Positions 33,670 to 42,111 of a DNA stretch of 64,000 nucleotides are shown in pieces (the first letter of the stretch is position 1; each line of letters opens with the position of its first letter). Location: the NCBI RefSeq assembly GCF_016616885.1, contig NZ_CP067102.1, positions 5,732,501 to 5,796,500 of the forward strand, written 5' to 3'. The notes under the pieces are model-generated. The model searched no databases. It was given only the letters and a program-made list of their open reading frames with translations, and was not told the DNA's origin. Origin of the DNA: Bradyrhizobium diazoefficiens. Its GTDB lineage: Bacteria > Pseudomonadota > Alphaproteobacteria > Rhizobiales > Xanthobacteraceae. Both the position numbers and the translations under genes were made by a program.

Positions 33670-34458
33670 TTACCAGGTGGCGTCGAGACCGAGATGCGCG
33701 AGCACTTGACGGCGAAGGTCGGCCAGATGCGGGTCTCCCCGGTGGCGTGGATACGGCCTGGCGTTCACGATTTCCGCCTTGATGTGTGCTGGGCGCTGGC
33801 TGAACACAATAACCCGGCCGGCAAGGAACAACGCCTCTTCCACATCGTGGGTCACGAGCAGCGCGGTGAAGCCAGCGCGCTGCCACAGTGACACGAGTTC
33901 GCCCTGCATCGTGATCCGCGTCAGCGAGTCGAGCTGGCCCAAAGGCTCGTCGAGAATGAGCAGCTTTGGGTCGTTGACCAGCGCGCGCGCCAGAGCCGCG
34001 CGTTGCGCCATGCCGCCGGAGAGCTGGTGCGGGTAGGCATTGGCGAAGCCTGTGAGCCCGACCAGCGTCAACGCGTCTTCGATACGTCCGCGATGCGCGC
34101 GCAGCAACCCGCGTGCTTCCAGACCGAGCGCAACGTTGCTCCACACCGTCCGCCATGGATAAAGGGTGGGGTCTTGAAAAACGACGACGCGCGACGGATC
34201 GGGTGATTCGATCTCCGTTCCCTCCGTTTGCAGGGAGCCGGCGGTCGGACTGTCGAGCCCCGCCACCAGCCGCAGCAAGGTCGATTTTCCGCACCCACTC
34301 GGCCCCAGGAGAGCGACGAACTCGCCGCGGCCGACCTGCAGGCTGATGCGGTCCAATACCGGCAGCGGCTGCCCTTCCAGGTCGAAGCGATGGCTCACTT
34401 CCCGCAGCGTCAGCGTCGATCCGCGAACCGGGTCGTCGCTTGCGGTCGCCGCTACCAC
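33670..34458 (-). CDS. ABC transporter ATP-binding protein (SsuB/TauB-type)
   Basis: 262 residues: Walker A GPSGCGKST, Q-loop FQDPTLYPW, signature LSGGMAQRAALARAL, Walker B LLILDEPLGQLD, and the H-loop VTHDVEEAL. This is the nitrate/sulfonate/taurine importer ATPase type. GTG 34458 is chosen; it overlaps the permease stop by 7 bp. Third gene of a binding protein-permease-ATPase operon on the minus strand; substrate is not evident, as no enzyme gene is in the operon. Confidence 0.9.
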   Translation of the reverse strand: MVAATASDDPVRGSTLTLREVSHRFDLEGQPLPVLDRISLQVGRGEFVALLGPSGCGKSTLLRLVAGLDSPTAGSLQTEGTEIESPDPSRVVVFQDPTLYPWRTVWSNVALGLEARGLLRAHRGRIEDALTLVGLTGFANAYPHQLSGGMAQRAALARALVNDPKLLILDEPLGQLDSLTRITMQGELVSLWQRAGFTALLVTHDVEEALFLAGRVIVFSQRPAHIKAEIVNARPYPRHRGDPHLADLRRQVLAHLGLDATW

Positions 34459-35468
34459 CGCACCAGACCCTTCTGCCAGGATAGCAGGCGGTCGCGCAAG
34501 CGGAACAGCAGCGTGATCAGTCCGGAGCACAAGAACGCCATGAGCAGCAGCGCGGCGTACATATTGGCGTAGGCCGCCCAACCCTGCGCCCATTGCAGAT
34601 ACCAGCCGAGCCCCGCCTTCACGCCTAGCATTTCGGCTACGACGAGAACCGCAAACGAGTTGCCAAGACCCATGAACAGGCCAACAAAGACATGCGGCAT
34701 TGCCGCCGGAATGGCGACCTTGAGCACGAGGAAGCGCTGTGTTGCCCCTAAGGTCCGCGCAATATCGTAATAGGCGCTGTTCACGCCGGCGACACCCGAC
34801 CAGGTAAGCACCGTGACCGGAAACCCGGTGGCGAGCGCAATCAGGAAAATGCTGGCGCTGAAGCTCGACGGGAATACGAAAAATGCGAGCGGTAGCCAGG
34901 CCGTCGCCGGCAGTGGCCCGATGAAACGCAAAACCGGGTGGATCCAATAGCCGGCGAGCCGCGACCAGCCGATCGCCACGCCAGCCACGAACCCGACCGC
35001 CGCACCGAGAAAATAACCGGTCGCGAGTAGGCGAGCAGAGGCGAAGATGCCCGCAGCCAGCCGCCCCCAATCGTCGATTACGACCTCGACAATGGCCTGC
35101 GGCGGCGGAAAAAACGGCAACGGCAGCAATCCGAGCTTTGCGGTGACGACCTCCCAAGTAGCCAAAAACAGCGCGAGCACGAACAGCCACGGAGAAAGCC
35201 GCTGGAGACGCTGGAAAACAGTAAAACGAACGCTGGCAAAGGCCGCCAAGGCAAGAGCAACGGCCAATGCTCCGCAGGCACCCGCGAGGCTGCCGGTGTA
35301 GGCCCAATCGCCTTCGATCTTATCCGGCCAGAACGCGGTGAGCGCTGCCGCCACAAACCACGCGGTGGCCGCAGCCAGCCCGCCGACTAACGATCGAGTA
35401 GCTGGCCTTGAAAAAAAACCGAAACCCGGTTTCTGTGGTCTCGATACTTCATCGACGACCGCGCTCAC
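34452..35468 (-). CDS. ABC transporter permease (SsuC/TauC-type)
   Basis: 338 residues. Seven or so transmembrane helices; the binding-protein-dependent permease (EAA) loop is IARTLGATQRFLVLKVAIPAAMP. An extra N-terminal hydrophobic stretch of about 90 residues (two helices) precedes the usual domain. Starts 25 bp after the binding-protein stop. Confidence 0.9.
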   Translation of the reverse strand: MSAVVDEVSRPQKPGFGFFSRPATRSLVGGLAAATAWFVAAALTAFWPDKIEGDWAYTGSLAGACGALAVALALAAFASVRFTVFQRLQRLSPWLFVLALFLATWEVVTAKLGLLPLPFFPPPQAIVEVVIDDWGRLAAGIFASARLLATGYFLGAAVGFVAGVAIGWSRLAGYWIHPVLRFIGPLPATAWLPLAFFVFPSSFSASIFLIALATGFPVTVLTWSGVAGVNSAYYDIARTLGATQRFLVLKVAIPAAMPHVFVGLFMGLGNSFAVLVVAEMLGVKAGLGWYLQWAQGWAAYANMYAALLLMAFLCSGLITLLFRLRDRLLSWQKGLVRW

Positions 35469-35493
35469 TGCAGATCTCTCCGATCAACTCAGC

Positions 35494-36624
35494 TTAGCTT
35501 AGAACGTCAAGATAAATGCGCTCGGCGAACTTGGCCGGGTCGGTGCTTCGCTTGATGACGTTTACCGCCTTAAGTTCCTCGGTATAGAGTAAAAGTTGCT
35601 TTTTGAGCGACGCTCCAACGGGATGATTGTGGTGAGTATGGCTGCGATACATGGTGGCGAGGTCGTCTACGGATCCTCTCCCGCCGTAGCCCGAATAGAT
35701 CGCTGCGGCGTCGGCGGGATCGCTGGCAGCTCGGTCTGCCGCCTCCAATATCGATTGTGTCAGAGCGGCCGCCACCGGTAATTCATTTCGGGTGAGACTG
35801 CCACGTATCGCGAGAACGCAGCAGGTGCGGTCGGCGAAATCATCAGTTAAGTTCGTCGCGATCTCGTTGAGCTTGCCTTCCTTGAGCCAGAGATAGGGCA
35901 GTGGATCGATCTCGGCTAGAGCCTGCACTTCGCCCTTATCGACGGCAAGCGCGAGCAGATTGGCTGGGTATTGGCGCCACTCTATCTCTTGGGTCGGATC
36001 GATGCCCTTTTTGGCGAGGAAGATCAAAAAGAAGTTCTTCGCTGGGCTCGCCTGATCGCTGATCCCGATAGCCTTGCCGCGCAGGGACTCCAGGCTGTCA
36101 ATATTCGCAGCCTTGGAGCCGAGGAGCCGGATGCAGCCGCCGTGCACACCCGCGGTGATCCGAACGTCGAAACCTTGCTCCAGCGGTTTGAGCCAGCGCA
36201 GGGCCAACCCCAAACCGGCATCCGCCTTGCCAGTCGCGATCGCCTCTAACAACTGGTCGGTCGAACCGCCGAAATTGACGAAATCGACATCGAGGTTGTG
36301 CTTGGCGAAGATACCCCGTTCCTTCGCGACCGGCGCAGCAACCGTGCAGGCCGCGTTCGCGTTCCAGGCGAGTTTAAGCTGCCGGGGTGGGCCCAGCAGC
36401 TCTTCGGTGTTCGCCGCGGTGCGGCAAATAGGCAGCTCGGCAGAAATATAAGACAGCGATCCAGGCCCGGATGTCGTCAATGCACGAGCCGCTCCGAACA
36501 TCCCAAACGGCGCCGCGGCGCCGAGGGTGCCCACTAAGGTGAGCACCGAGCGGCGGGAGAAGGCGCCCCGCTTCGCTTCGGGTAGACCTTTCGTTAAGTT
36601 GTTGCCAATTTTGTGCTTTTCCAT
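35494..36624 (-). CDS. ABC transporter substrate-binding protein (NMT1/SsuA-like)
   Basis: 376 residues with a twin-arginine-like signal (FSRRSVLTLVGTLGAAAPF at about 24-45), then a periplasmic binding fold with LKLAWNANAACTVAAPVAKERG, LDVDFVNFGGSTDQLLEAIATGKADAG and LRGKAIGI, typical for uptake of sulfonates, taurine, nitrate or pyrimidine precursors. A histidine cluster HTHHNH near residue 328 is unusual. ATG 36624 lies about 110 bp downstream of a CRP-type palindrome. Heads the three-gene importer operon. Confidence 0.9.
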   Translation of the reverse strand: MEKHKIGNNLTKGLPEAKRGAFSRRSVLTLVGTLGAAAPFGMFGAARALTTSGPGSLSYISAELPICRTAANTEELLGPPRQLKLAWNANAACTVAAPVAKERGIFAKHNLDVDFVNFGGSTDQLLEAIATGKADAGLGLALRWLKPLEQGFDVRITAGVHGGCIRLLGSKAANIDSLESLRGKAIGISDQASPAKNFFLIFLAKKGIDPTQEIEWRQYPANLLALAVDKGEVQALAEIDPLPYLWLKEGKLNEIATNLTDDFADRTCCVLAIRGSLTRNELPVAAALTQSILEAADRAASDPADAAAIYSGYGGRGSVDDLATMYRSHTHHNHPVGASLKKQLLLYTEELKAVNVIKRSTDPAKFAERIYLDVLS

Positions 36625-37150
36625 GATGTCGCTCCCTCGCGTGGGTGGAACAAATCCATTGGAACCGGGTGCACTTTCGCGGAGGCTTGGCTCGCCCCTC
36701 TTTCGGCATCATCCGAGCCGATCTGCCTCACAAGTGTGAAATAGTTCACATTGGCGAAAAAAACTGGAAGGGTGTAGGTACGCGCCGATTAAAGGCACTT
36801 GTCAATCGCGTTGCCGACCTAATCGCGGCCGCATCTGTCGCATTGGTCGCGATCGGCGCGGGTAGATGATCGATATCTCCGTCGTGCGCGTGCACCAGCA
36901 TGGAGCCTGCGTTGCCCAAAATGAGCGACGTGCCGCGAACCGCACGAAAACCACAGATCAGCAGGACAAGGCTGAACTTCAGCAGTGGCCCTAACGCTAA
37001 GTCCAGCATGGCTCCAGGATAATCGGCTTATCGCAGTAGAACGGAAGCTACTGGCTTTGCGCTTTTGCCCATATCGGCTTCCCGCTTCGCTTGCTTGATC
37101 ACGGGAATGCCCTCAATGTTGCGCCGGGGCCATCCTTACAAGGAGGTCGC
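36625..37150. other. Regulatory gap before the ABC operon and the YdhR-like gene
   Basis: No supported gene. The minus-strand frame 36746-37009 (87 codons, MLDLALGPLLKFSLVLLICG start) has a hydrophobic N terminus but a poor ribosome site and a non-protein-like remainder; I give it little weight. The gap holds the CRP-type site at 36735-36750. Confidence 0.5.
36735..36750. promoter_or_regulatory. CRP-type operator upstream of ABC operon
   Basis: TGTGAAATAGTTCACA is the canonical CRP pattern TGTGA-N6-TCACA with perfect symmetry, 111-126 bp upstream of the substrate-binding protein start. CRP/FNR-like proteins of rhizobia recognise related sites; which regulator acts is unknown. Confidence 0.5.
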
Positions 37151-37480
37151 ATGATCACCGCCGTTGTACGATACAAACTGCCGCCGCAGATCGACTATGC
37201 CGCGTGCCGCGAGCACTTTCACAAGATCGCACCCGACTTTCGCAAGGTGACGGGGCTGATCAGCAAACACTTCATCTGGACCGAAAGCGGCTGGGCGGGC
37301 GGCGTGTACCAGTGGAATCGCATCGAGGACGCCAAGGCGTTCTACACCGGGCCGTGGCTCGAGGGCATCATCCAGCGCTACGGCATGAAGCCACAGATCG
37401 ATTTCTATGAGGTCTTTGCGGTGACCGACAACACGTGCGGAAGGGTTGAGCTGTTCAAGGAGACCGCTGCCTCCAAATGA
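37151..37480 (+). CDS. YdhR-like dimeric alpha-beta barrel protein (putative monooxygenase)
   Basis: 109 residues from ATG 37151, with AAGGAGG 5 nt upstream. The layout MITAVVRYKLPPQIDYAACRE ... LISKHFIWTESGWAGGVYQW ... AKAFYTGPWLEGIIQRYG matches the YdhR/ABM ferredoxin-like family, small dimers often called monooxygenases. The conserved W and Y cluster (GVYQWNRIEDAKAFY) is present. Stands alone between the ABC operon promoter and a 700-bp gap. Confidence 0.75.
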   Translation: MITAVVRYKLPPQIDYAACREHFHKIAPDFRKVTGLISKHFIWTESGWAGGVYQWNRIEDAKAFYTGPWLEGIIQRYGMKPQIDFYEVFAVTDNTCGRVELFKETAASK

Positions 37481-37702
37481 CTCTGAGAAGATCTCGCTCA
37501 TCTGCCGCGCTTGGGGCGTAGAGGTGGCGGTTGCACTAGAGGATCGCACGCGGTGTTCCTCGCGCCGTCGTAGGCAGCGACTCTACGCCGTGACCGAATG
37601 CGCCGATCACTTCCTTTGGCCCCGAGCCGTCCCACGTCTTGATGCTTCAGGCGTCGGCTGTCAGACGGACACCGGAAGTGGCAATGCGAGGACTAGTTTG
37701 AC

Positions 37703-37750
37703 CCATTGCAGAGCTCGTCACTCCATCCAATGCAGATCTCGTCATTCCAT
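37703..37750. repeat. 24-bp tandem repeat, two units
   Basis: Unit 1 at 37703-37726 and unit 2 at 37727-37750 differ at three positions; a partial third unit (CCAAT) follows. Short and non-coding. Confidence 0.6.
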
Positions 37751-37985
37751 CCAATTTCAGCATTTCGTGGGGTCCACAGTTGACGCCTTTGGAGTATTTG
37801 CTCGCCCGCTAGCTTGAGAAGATAGACCGGTGTTGTGGGAGACTTGGTTGTCTGTATCAACGAGATCGCGATTGTCCGCCCTGGTCTGCGGCCAATTCGC
37901 CGGTTCTGACGGTTGGGTCAGGCATCTTGTTGTGTCTACCGCCTCGCGTTCGATTGCGCATGGAACAGCTTGATCAACCCGATTT

Positions 37986-38022
37986 GGAAAAGCCCCAGTT
38001 CCGGACCGCGGAAACTGGGGCC
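37986..38022 (-). terminator. Terminator of the PQQ dehydrogenase operon
   Basis: On the minus strand GCCCCAGTTTCCG pairs with CGGAACTGGGGC (one bulged base, about 12 bp) and is followed by TTTTCC. It lies about 160 bp beyond the stop of the solute-binding protein gene. Confidence 0.7.
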
Positions 38023-38180
38023 TAGTCTCTCGATAGACCGGCAAGGGGATCGCCGGCGAAACTAATTGTAATCTCCCCGTCGAGGCCACACATTCACGAT
38101 CGGGTGTGGTAGATCACGAATGATCGCGGTGTTCGGGGCCGAATAGGGAGGCAGCACTCGGTTGCTCGCCGAGCGAGGGA

Positions 38181-38948
38181 CTACTTCGGTGTTTGCAGCA
38201 CAACACCATAGCGCTTGTATGTCCGATCTATCGTGCCGTCGGCTCGCAACCGCTCCAGAGCTGCATCGATGGCTTCGCGCAGATTGTCATCGGGGCGCAC
38301 CATGCCGACGGCAACATTCCAGTTGAGGTCCGCCTCGCTCTCGTCGCGATCCAGGATGCGGACTGCCCTGCTCGGATTGGTTAGGTTGAAATAGCTCGCT
38401 GCGGTTGGCGTGACGGCAGCAGCATCAATCTCATGGTTGGACAGGGCGTCGAGGCTGTCGCTCTCGAAGCCAAAAGTCGAAGTGGGGACGTTCCGTTGAC
38501 TGATGATCATGGCCGCGACGGATCCGACCTGGACTCCCACCTTGGTGTGGTCGTTGAGACTTTTGAAGGACGTGAGCGTGCTCGAGGACGGCACGGCCAG
38601 AGCGACTCCCGTCCGATAGTAAGGTTTTGAAATTCTCAACCTGGTTTCGCCTTGCGCCTCGCGATCGGCAATGACGTCCAAAACGATGTCACAGTCGGCA
38701 CTACGCATCTGATACTGCGTGATGATCCAGTCGAGTCTCAGGGAGACGCCAAGCTGACCTGCCAGCGCCTGACCCAATTCGACCTGAAAGCCGGGGGGAT
38801 CACCGGCTTTGCTCGCGAAAGGAAGCGAGTTGGGATGGGCACATAGCCCGAGCACGCCGGCGGAGCGGATGGCGTCCAGGGATCGCGCCTGCGCAGGGCC
38901 CGACAATCCAATGACGGCACCGACCATGAGCGGGAGAATTGTCTTCAT
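38181..38948 (-). CDS. Periplasmic solute-binding-like protein (MxaJ/XoxJ-like)
   Basis: 255 residues with signal peptide (cleavage after AQA at about 22), then a type-II periplasmic binding fold: LDAIRSAGVLGLCAHPNSLPFA, GFQVELGQALAGQLGV, DIVLDVIADREAQGETRLRISKPYYRTG and a C-terminal LERLRADGTIDRTYKRYGV. Proteins of this type (MxaJ, XoxJ) are encoded next to methanol-type PQQ dehydrogenases and are thought to help mature or activate them. Gene order dehydrogenase-cytochrome c-this gene supports that reading over an ABC uptake role; no permease is present. Confidence 0.85.
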   Translation of the reverse strand: MKTILPLMVGAVIGLSGPAQARSLDAIRSAGVLGLCAHPNSLPFASKAGDPPGFQVELGQALAGQLGVSLRLDWIITQYQMRSADCDIVLDVIADREAQGETRLRISKPYYRTGVALAVPSSSTLTSFKSLNDHTKVGVQVGSVAAMIISQRNVPTSTFGFESDSLDALSNHEIDAAAVTPTAASYFNLTNPSRAVRILDRDESEADLNWNVAVGMVRPDDNLREAIDAALERLRADGTIDRTYKRYGVVLQTPK

Positions 38949-38982
38949 TCCGTCCTCGTGTGGATGGATCGGGTCTGGCGGA

Positions 38983-39330
38983 TCAGCCCTCGCGCGGCTT
39001 CAGGGCCCTGATGTATTTGATAATCTGGTCGATCTGCGCATCACTGAAGGCTGCGCCGAATGCAGGCATTGCGCCAGACTTGCCATTCTTGATGCGGTCG
39101 CGAATAAAATCGTCGTCGCGCGGCGAATTCATCAGCTGCGGCCCCCTACCGGCTGCGCGACCGCCATCGGAGTGACAAAAACCGCAGGTCCCTGCGAACA
39201 ACTGCTCGACATCGAATCCGTTGTCCGGCGCAGGGGTGGCCGGCTGCGCCTGAACCAGCGCGGTACCGACAAACGAAGCGGCCAGCACCGCCGAAAGCAG
39301 TGCGGCGATTTTCCTCGCGTGCAATTTCAA
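38983..39330 (-). CDS. Periplasmic c-type cytochrome, electron acceptor of the dehydrogenase
   Basis: 115 residues from TTG 39330 (GGAG about 11 nt upstream). Signal peptide to about residue 28, then one class I heme site C49-G-F-C52-H53 and the axial Met in GAMPAFGAAFSDAQI, ending with the typical cytochrome helix IDQIIKYIRALKP. The start is inferred from the signal peptide; the frame is open to 39411. Lies 93 bp after the dehydrogenase stop, same strand, so it most likely takes electrons from PQQ. Confidence 0.85.
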   Translation of the reverse strand: MKLHARKIAALLSAVLAASFVGTALVQAQPATPAPDNGFDVEQLFAGTCGFCHSDGGRAAGRGPQLMNSPRDDDFIRDRIKNGKSGAMPAFGAAFSDAQIDQIIKYIRALKPREG

Positions 39331-39422
39331 TTGCCCAGCTCCATTGCTGAAATCCGGTCGGCCACTGCAATGCACGGGGAGCAAGCTTGCGCGTGCTCCC
39401 CGACAGATCATTTGCGACGGCC

Positions 39423-41141
39423 CTATTTCAGGCTGTAGACAATGAGCGCGCCATCATCACGCGGCATGCTCTTGTAAACGCCACCGAAGGTCGGCGCATA
39501 ATCATCCGACGCCATGCCGCCAAAGCCCGCGGTCACCGCGATATACTGCTTGCCGCCGGCGGAGTAGCTGATGATTCCGCCCTGATGGCCGGTTCCGTCA
39601 GAGTGATTCCACAGCTCGGTTCCGGTTTCGGCATCGTAGGCATGAATGGTGCCACGGGAGTCAGGCACAAACACCAGATTGCCAGCGGTCGACAGGACGC
39701 TCGCGAGCGGCGGCTCGGGGAAGCGGACCTCCCACTTCTTTGCCCCGGTCACCGGGTCGCGCGCGTCGAGATGACCATAAATCTCCCCGCCCGGCGGAGG
39801 CGCAATCTTGAAGTCGGCTCCAATATTGAGCTGTACTTGCGGGGCGGTCACCGGTGTGGTCTTCATGACGTCGAGGGTCATGCACCATTCCTGGCCGAGC
39901 TTGTAGTAGAGGCCGGTCCTCGGATTGTAGGAGCCGGAATTGAAGCTGACGCCGCCCGAGATGTGCGGGCAGAGCGCCTCGTCTACCTTTCCGGCCTTGA
40001 AGTCACGCCGTCCGATCAGTTCGCCGGTTTTGGGATCGATGTTCTTGACGAAATTGCTGTTCTCGGTAATTCGCCAGACATTCTTCAAACCGAGGCTGCG
40101 ATCATAGACGAAGATGTAGCCGCTCTTGTTCGGATGCACCACGAATTTCTGACCGTCGCGATCGAGCATGACGAATTCCCCGACCGCACTGTCGAAGTCC
40201 CAGGCGTCGTGGGGCAACTCCTGATGAAAGAATTTCAGCTTGCCCGTGTCGATATCGAGACCGAGGACGGAACTCGTGTAGAGGTTGTCGCCCGGACGAG
40301 CGCCTTGAGTTTTGTAATCGCTACCCGACCAATCGTAGAGCGGCGCCGGGTTCGCCGTCCCCCAAAGAACCGTGTTGGTCTCAGGGTCGTAAGTGCCGGG
40401 CATCCAGCCGCCGCCTCCGCCCGTGCGCCAGGAATCACTTCCCCAGGTCTTCATGGCTTCGTCAGTGCCGGCAACCGTCAAAAATTCCCATTTCTTTTGG
40501 CCCGTGGCGGCATCGACAGCAAATATGGGACCGCGACCCGGCCACTCGCCACCCTGAGCGCCGATGATCACCGTGCCCTTCGCATACAGCGGAGCTCCGG
40601 TGAAGCCGACCGTGAGTTTCTGCGAGTCGATCAGCTTGGTGTCCCAAGCGACTTTTCCGGTCTTCATATCGAGCCCGATGAGCCGGCCGTCCATCGTGCC
40701 GACAAAGACCTTGCCCTCACCAATCGCTGCGCCGCGATTGTAGGGGGAGTGAGTCTGGCGGGCGATCAGCGCCTCATCGAGTTCTGGAAAATAGGACCAG
40801 ATCACCTCGCCTGTTGCGCCGTTGAGCGCAAAAACCCGACTGTAAGAACCGGTGTAGTAGAGCACACCGTCTGCCACGAGAGGCATTGATTGCAGGCCAC
40901 GGGTCGACCGTCCTGGAATGTGGATCCAGGCAATGCTCAGATTGGCAACGTTGTTCGCGTTGATCTGCGCGAGCGGGCTGTAGTGATAGGATTTGTACGA
41001 GCCGTGATAGGTCAGCCAGTCGTTCTGACCAGCGGCTTCGATCCGCGCCGTGTCCACGGCTTGCGCAAACGCCGGCGACGCTGCGAGCGCCGCAGCCATA
41101 ACAGCAACAGGTAAACAAGAATAGCGCCACTGCGTCTTCAT
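39423..41141 (-). CDS. PQQ-dependent alcohol dehydrogenase, lanthanide-type (XoxF-like)
   Basis: 572 residues, GGAGG directly before ATG 41141, signal peptide cleaved near residue 27 (FAQ). An eight-bladed quinoprotein propeller: repeated W-docking motifs (TGEVIWSY, TGKVAWD, TGQKKWEF, TGTELWNHS). Active site: E199 (GGEWPGRG), N264 (TANPAP) and catalytic D315 in HDAWDFDS. The residue two after it is D317, the extra Asp that in XoxF-type enzymes binds a lanthanide ion; calcium MxaF has Ala. The adjacent Cys-Cys pair of MxaF is absent. Substrate is a primary alcohol or aldehyde by family. Confidence 0.92.
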   Translation of the reverse strand: MKTQWRYSCLPVAVMAAALAASPAFAQAVDTARIEAAGQNDWLTYHGSYKSYHYSPLAQINANNVANLSIAWIHIPGRSTRGLQSMPLVADGVLYYTGSYSRVFALNGATGEVIWSYFPELDEALIARQTHSPYNRGAAIGEGKVFVGTMDGRLIGLDMKTGKVAWDTKLIDSQKLTVGFTGAPLYAKGTVIIGAQGGEWPGRGPIFAVDAATGQKKWEFLTVAGTDEAMKTWGSDSWRTGGGGGWMPGTYDPETNTVLWGTANPAPLYDWSGSDYKTQGARPGDNLYTSSVLGLDIDTGKLKFFHQELPHDAWDFDSAVGEFVMLDRDGQKFVVHPNKSGYIFVYDRSLGLKNVWRITENSNFVKNIDPKTGELIGRRDFKAGKVDEALCPHISGGVSFNSGSYNPRTGLYYKLGQEWCMTLDVMKTTPVTAPQVQLNIGADFKIAPPPGGEIYGHLDARDPVTGAKKWEVRFPEPPLASVLSTAGNLVFVPDSRGTIHAYDAETGTELWNHSDGTGHQGGIISYSAGGKQYIAVTAGFGGMASDDYAPTFGGVYKSMPRDDGALIVYSLK

Positions 41142-41544
41142 GGAGTTCCTCCCGATTTGCATTGGCCTCAGTCGGATGGCGGAGGCCGCCGCACGTTATT
41201 TTCGTTGAATACAGACGAACGCTGTCGGCCAGGACTTTGGTAGAGTTCAGCACGCGGCGGTTCTTCGCCATCGCATGACCTGTCAAAATTTCCTCGCTGC
41301 ACGGATCGCCCAGGAGCTACGTTCACCGGATTAGCTGCTGCTGCACTCCGGCCGTCCTCGTAGAGTACGCGGGATCGCATGTAGTGCAATGATGGAATGC
41401 GCGCGCAATATGACTTCGGAACGTCAATCCTGCTTACCAAGATCGACGATTTGCCTGCAACTGAACTGTCGCCGTCAAGAAAACCCCCGTGAAGCGGGGG
41501 AGTATCACTGTCGCGACCTTCTCACTGGCGCGGCCGCATATGCA
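41142..41544. other. Intergenic region upstream of the dehydrogenase operon
   Basis: No gene. It should contain the dehydrogenase promoter; I find no clear operator. The terminator of the next upstream gene is at 41479-41500. A frame at 41389-41652 on the plus strand has no ribosome site and is antisense to the secreted protein. Confidence 0.5.
41479..41500 (-). terminator. Rho-independent terminator
   Basis: On the minus strand CCCCCG (41495-41500, read as complement) pairs with CGGGGG (41484-41489), loop of five, followed by TTTTCTT. It ends transcription of the small secreted protein gene 41545-41847. Confidence 0.7.
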
Positions 41545-41847
41545 TTAGCAGTCCGGCATGCCTGGTGGACGGGAGGAGGCATTGGCGTTGGCACTGGTAC
41601 CCGAAGAGGGAGCGGGAGAAGTGCCAGAGCTTGGCCCGGGCGATGTTGTTGACCCGACAGTCGTATTTCCAGATGGTCCAGTTGCGGTGGCGCCACTGAC
41701 GTCCCGAACCACCTTGTTGCTCACGTCCCAACATTGCTTCATGTCATGACCACTCGCTCCACCCGTCGAAGTTCCTTGTGCGTTTGCGAATGCACCGACG
41801 CCCAGCAATGCGCCGCTGATTGCCATTGTGAGATAAATCTTTCTCAT
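41545..41847 (-). CDS. Small secreted Ser/Gly-rich protein
   Basis: 100 residues: signal peptide MRKIYLTMAISGALLGVGAF with cleavage after ANA (about 23), then QGTSTGGASGHDMKQCWDVS and a Ser/Thr/Gly/Pro low-complexity region (TTSPGPSSGTSPAPSSGTS). Ends PGMPDC, so two cysteines in the mature protein could pair. GGAGAT lies about 6 nt before the ATG. Family unknown, though the signal and the terminator support a real gene. Confidence 0.7.
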   Translation of the reverse strand: MRKIYLTMAISGALLGVGAFANAQGTSTGGASGHDMKQCWDVSNKVVRDVSGATATGPSGNTTVGSTTSPGPSSGTSPAPSSGTSANANASSRPPGMPDC

Positions 41848-41904
41848 GAATGGATCTCCTTCTTGAGAGCCGGCTGAATGCCGACGTCTGTCAATGCTGA
41901 CGCG

Positions 41905-42111
41905 CTAGTCAACGTTCCTCCATGTGCAAACCAGGAAGGTCTCGCGCCTTCGGGGTTGAATATGCGATGGGTCGTTCGGTCCGTCGGTGAAGCCGGTGTC
42001 AATGACATACAGTTTCTTCTCGTCGGGCGAGACGGTGATGCCGTTCGGCTCCACGAACTCATCGATGACAACTATGGCGCCGCCCCGCACCCGGTTCAGG
42101 TCGCTCGCGAG
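41905..42111 (-). pseudogene. Gluconolactonase/SMP-30 fragment
   Basis: About 65 codons ending at TGA/TAA 41905 encode AIVVIDEFVEPNGITVSPDE then KKLYVIDTGFTDGPNDPSHI, the conserved core of SMP-30/gluconolactonase enzymes (NG..SPDE.KLYV.DTG). Everything upstream is missing because the ada gene begins its 3' end at 42096. Relic of a gene that often accompanies PQQ or sugar oxidation. Confidence 0.6.

Larger units (their letters stand above)
37481..38180. other. 700-bp gap without gene
   Basis: I find no gene. It contains a 24-bp tandem duplication at 37703-37750 (CCA(T/A)TGCAGA(G/T)CTCGTCA(C/T)TCCAT), a terminator for the dehydrogenase operon at 37986-38022, and otherwise short frames with no ribosome sites. 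Probably scar sequence between transferred segments. Confidence 0.5.

Noticed and set aside
36746..37009. 87-codon minus-strand frame with hydrophobic N terminus
   Set aside because: Poor ribosome site and no protein-like remainder; noted in the gap entry but not called a gene.
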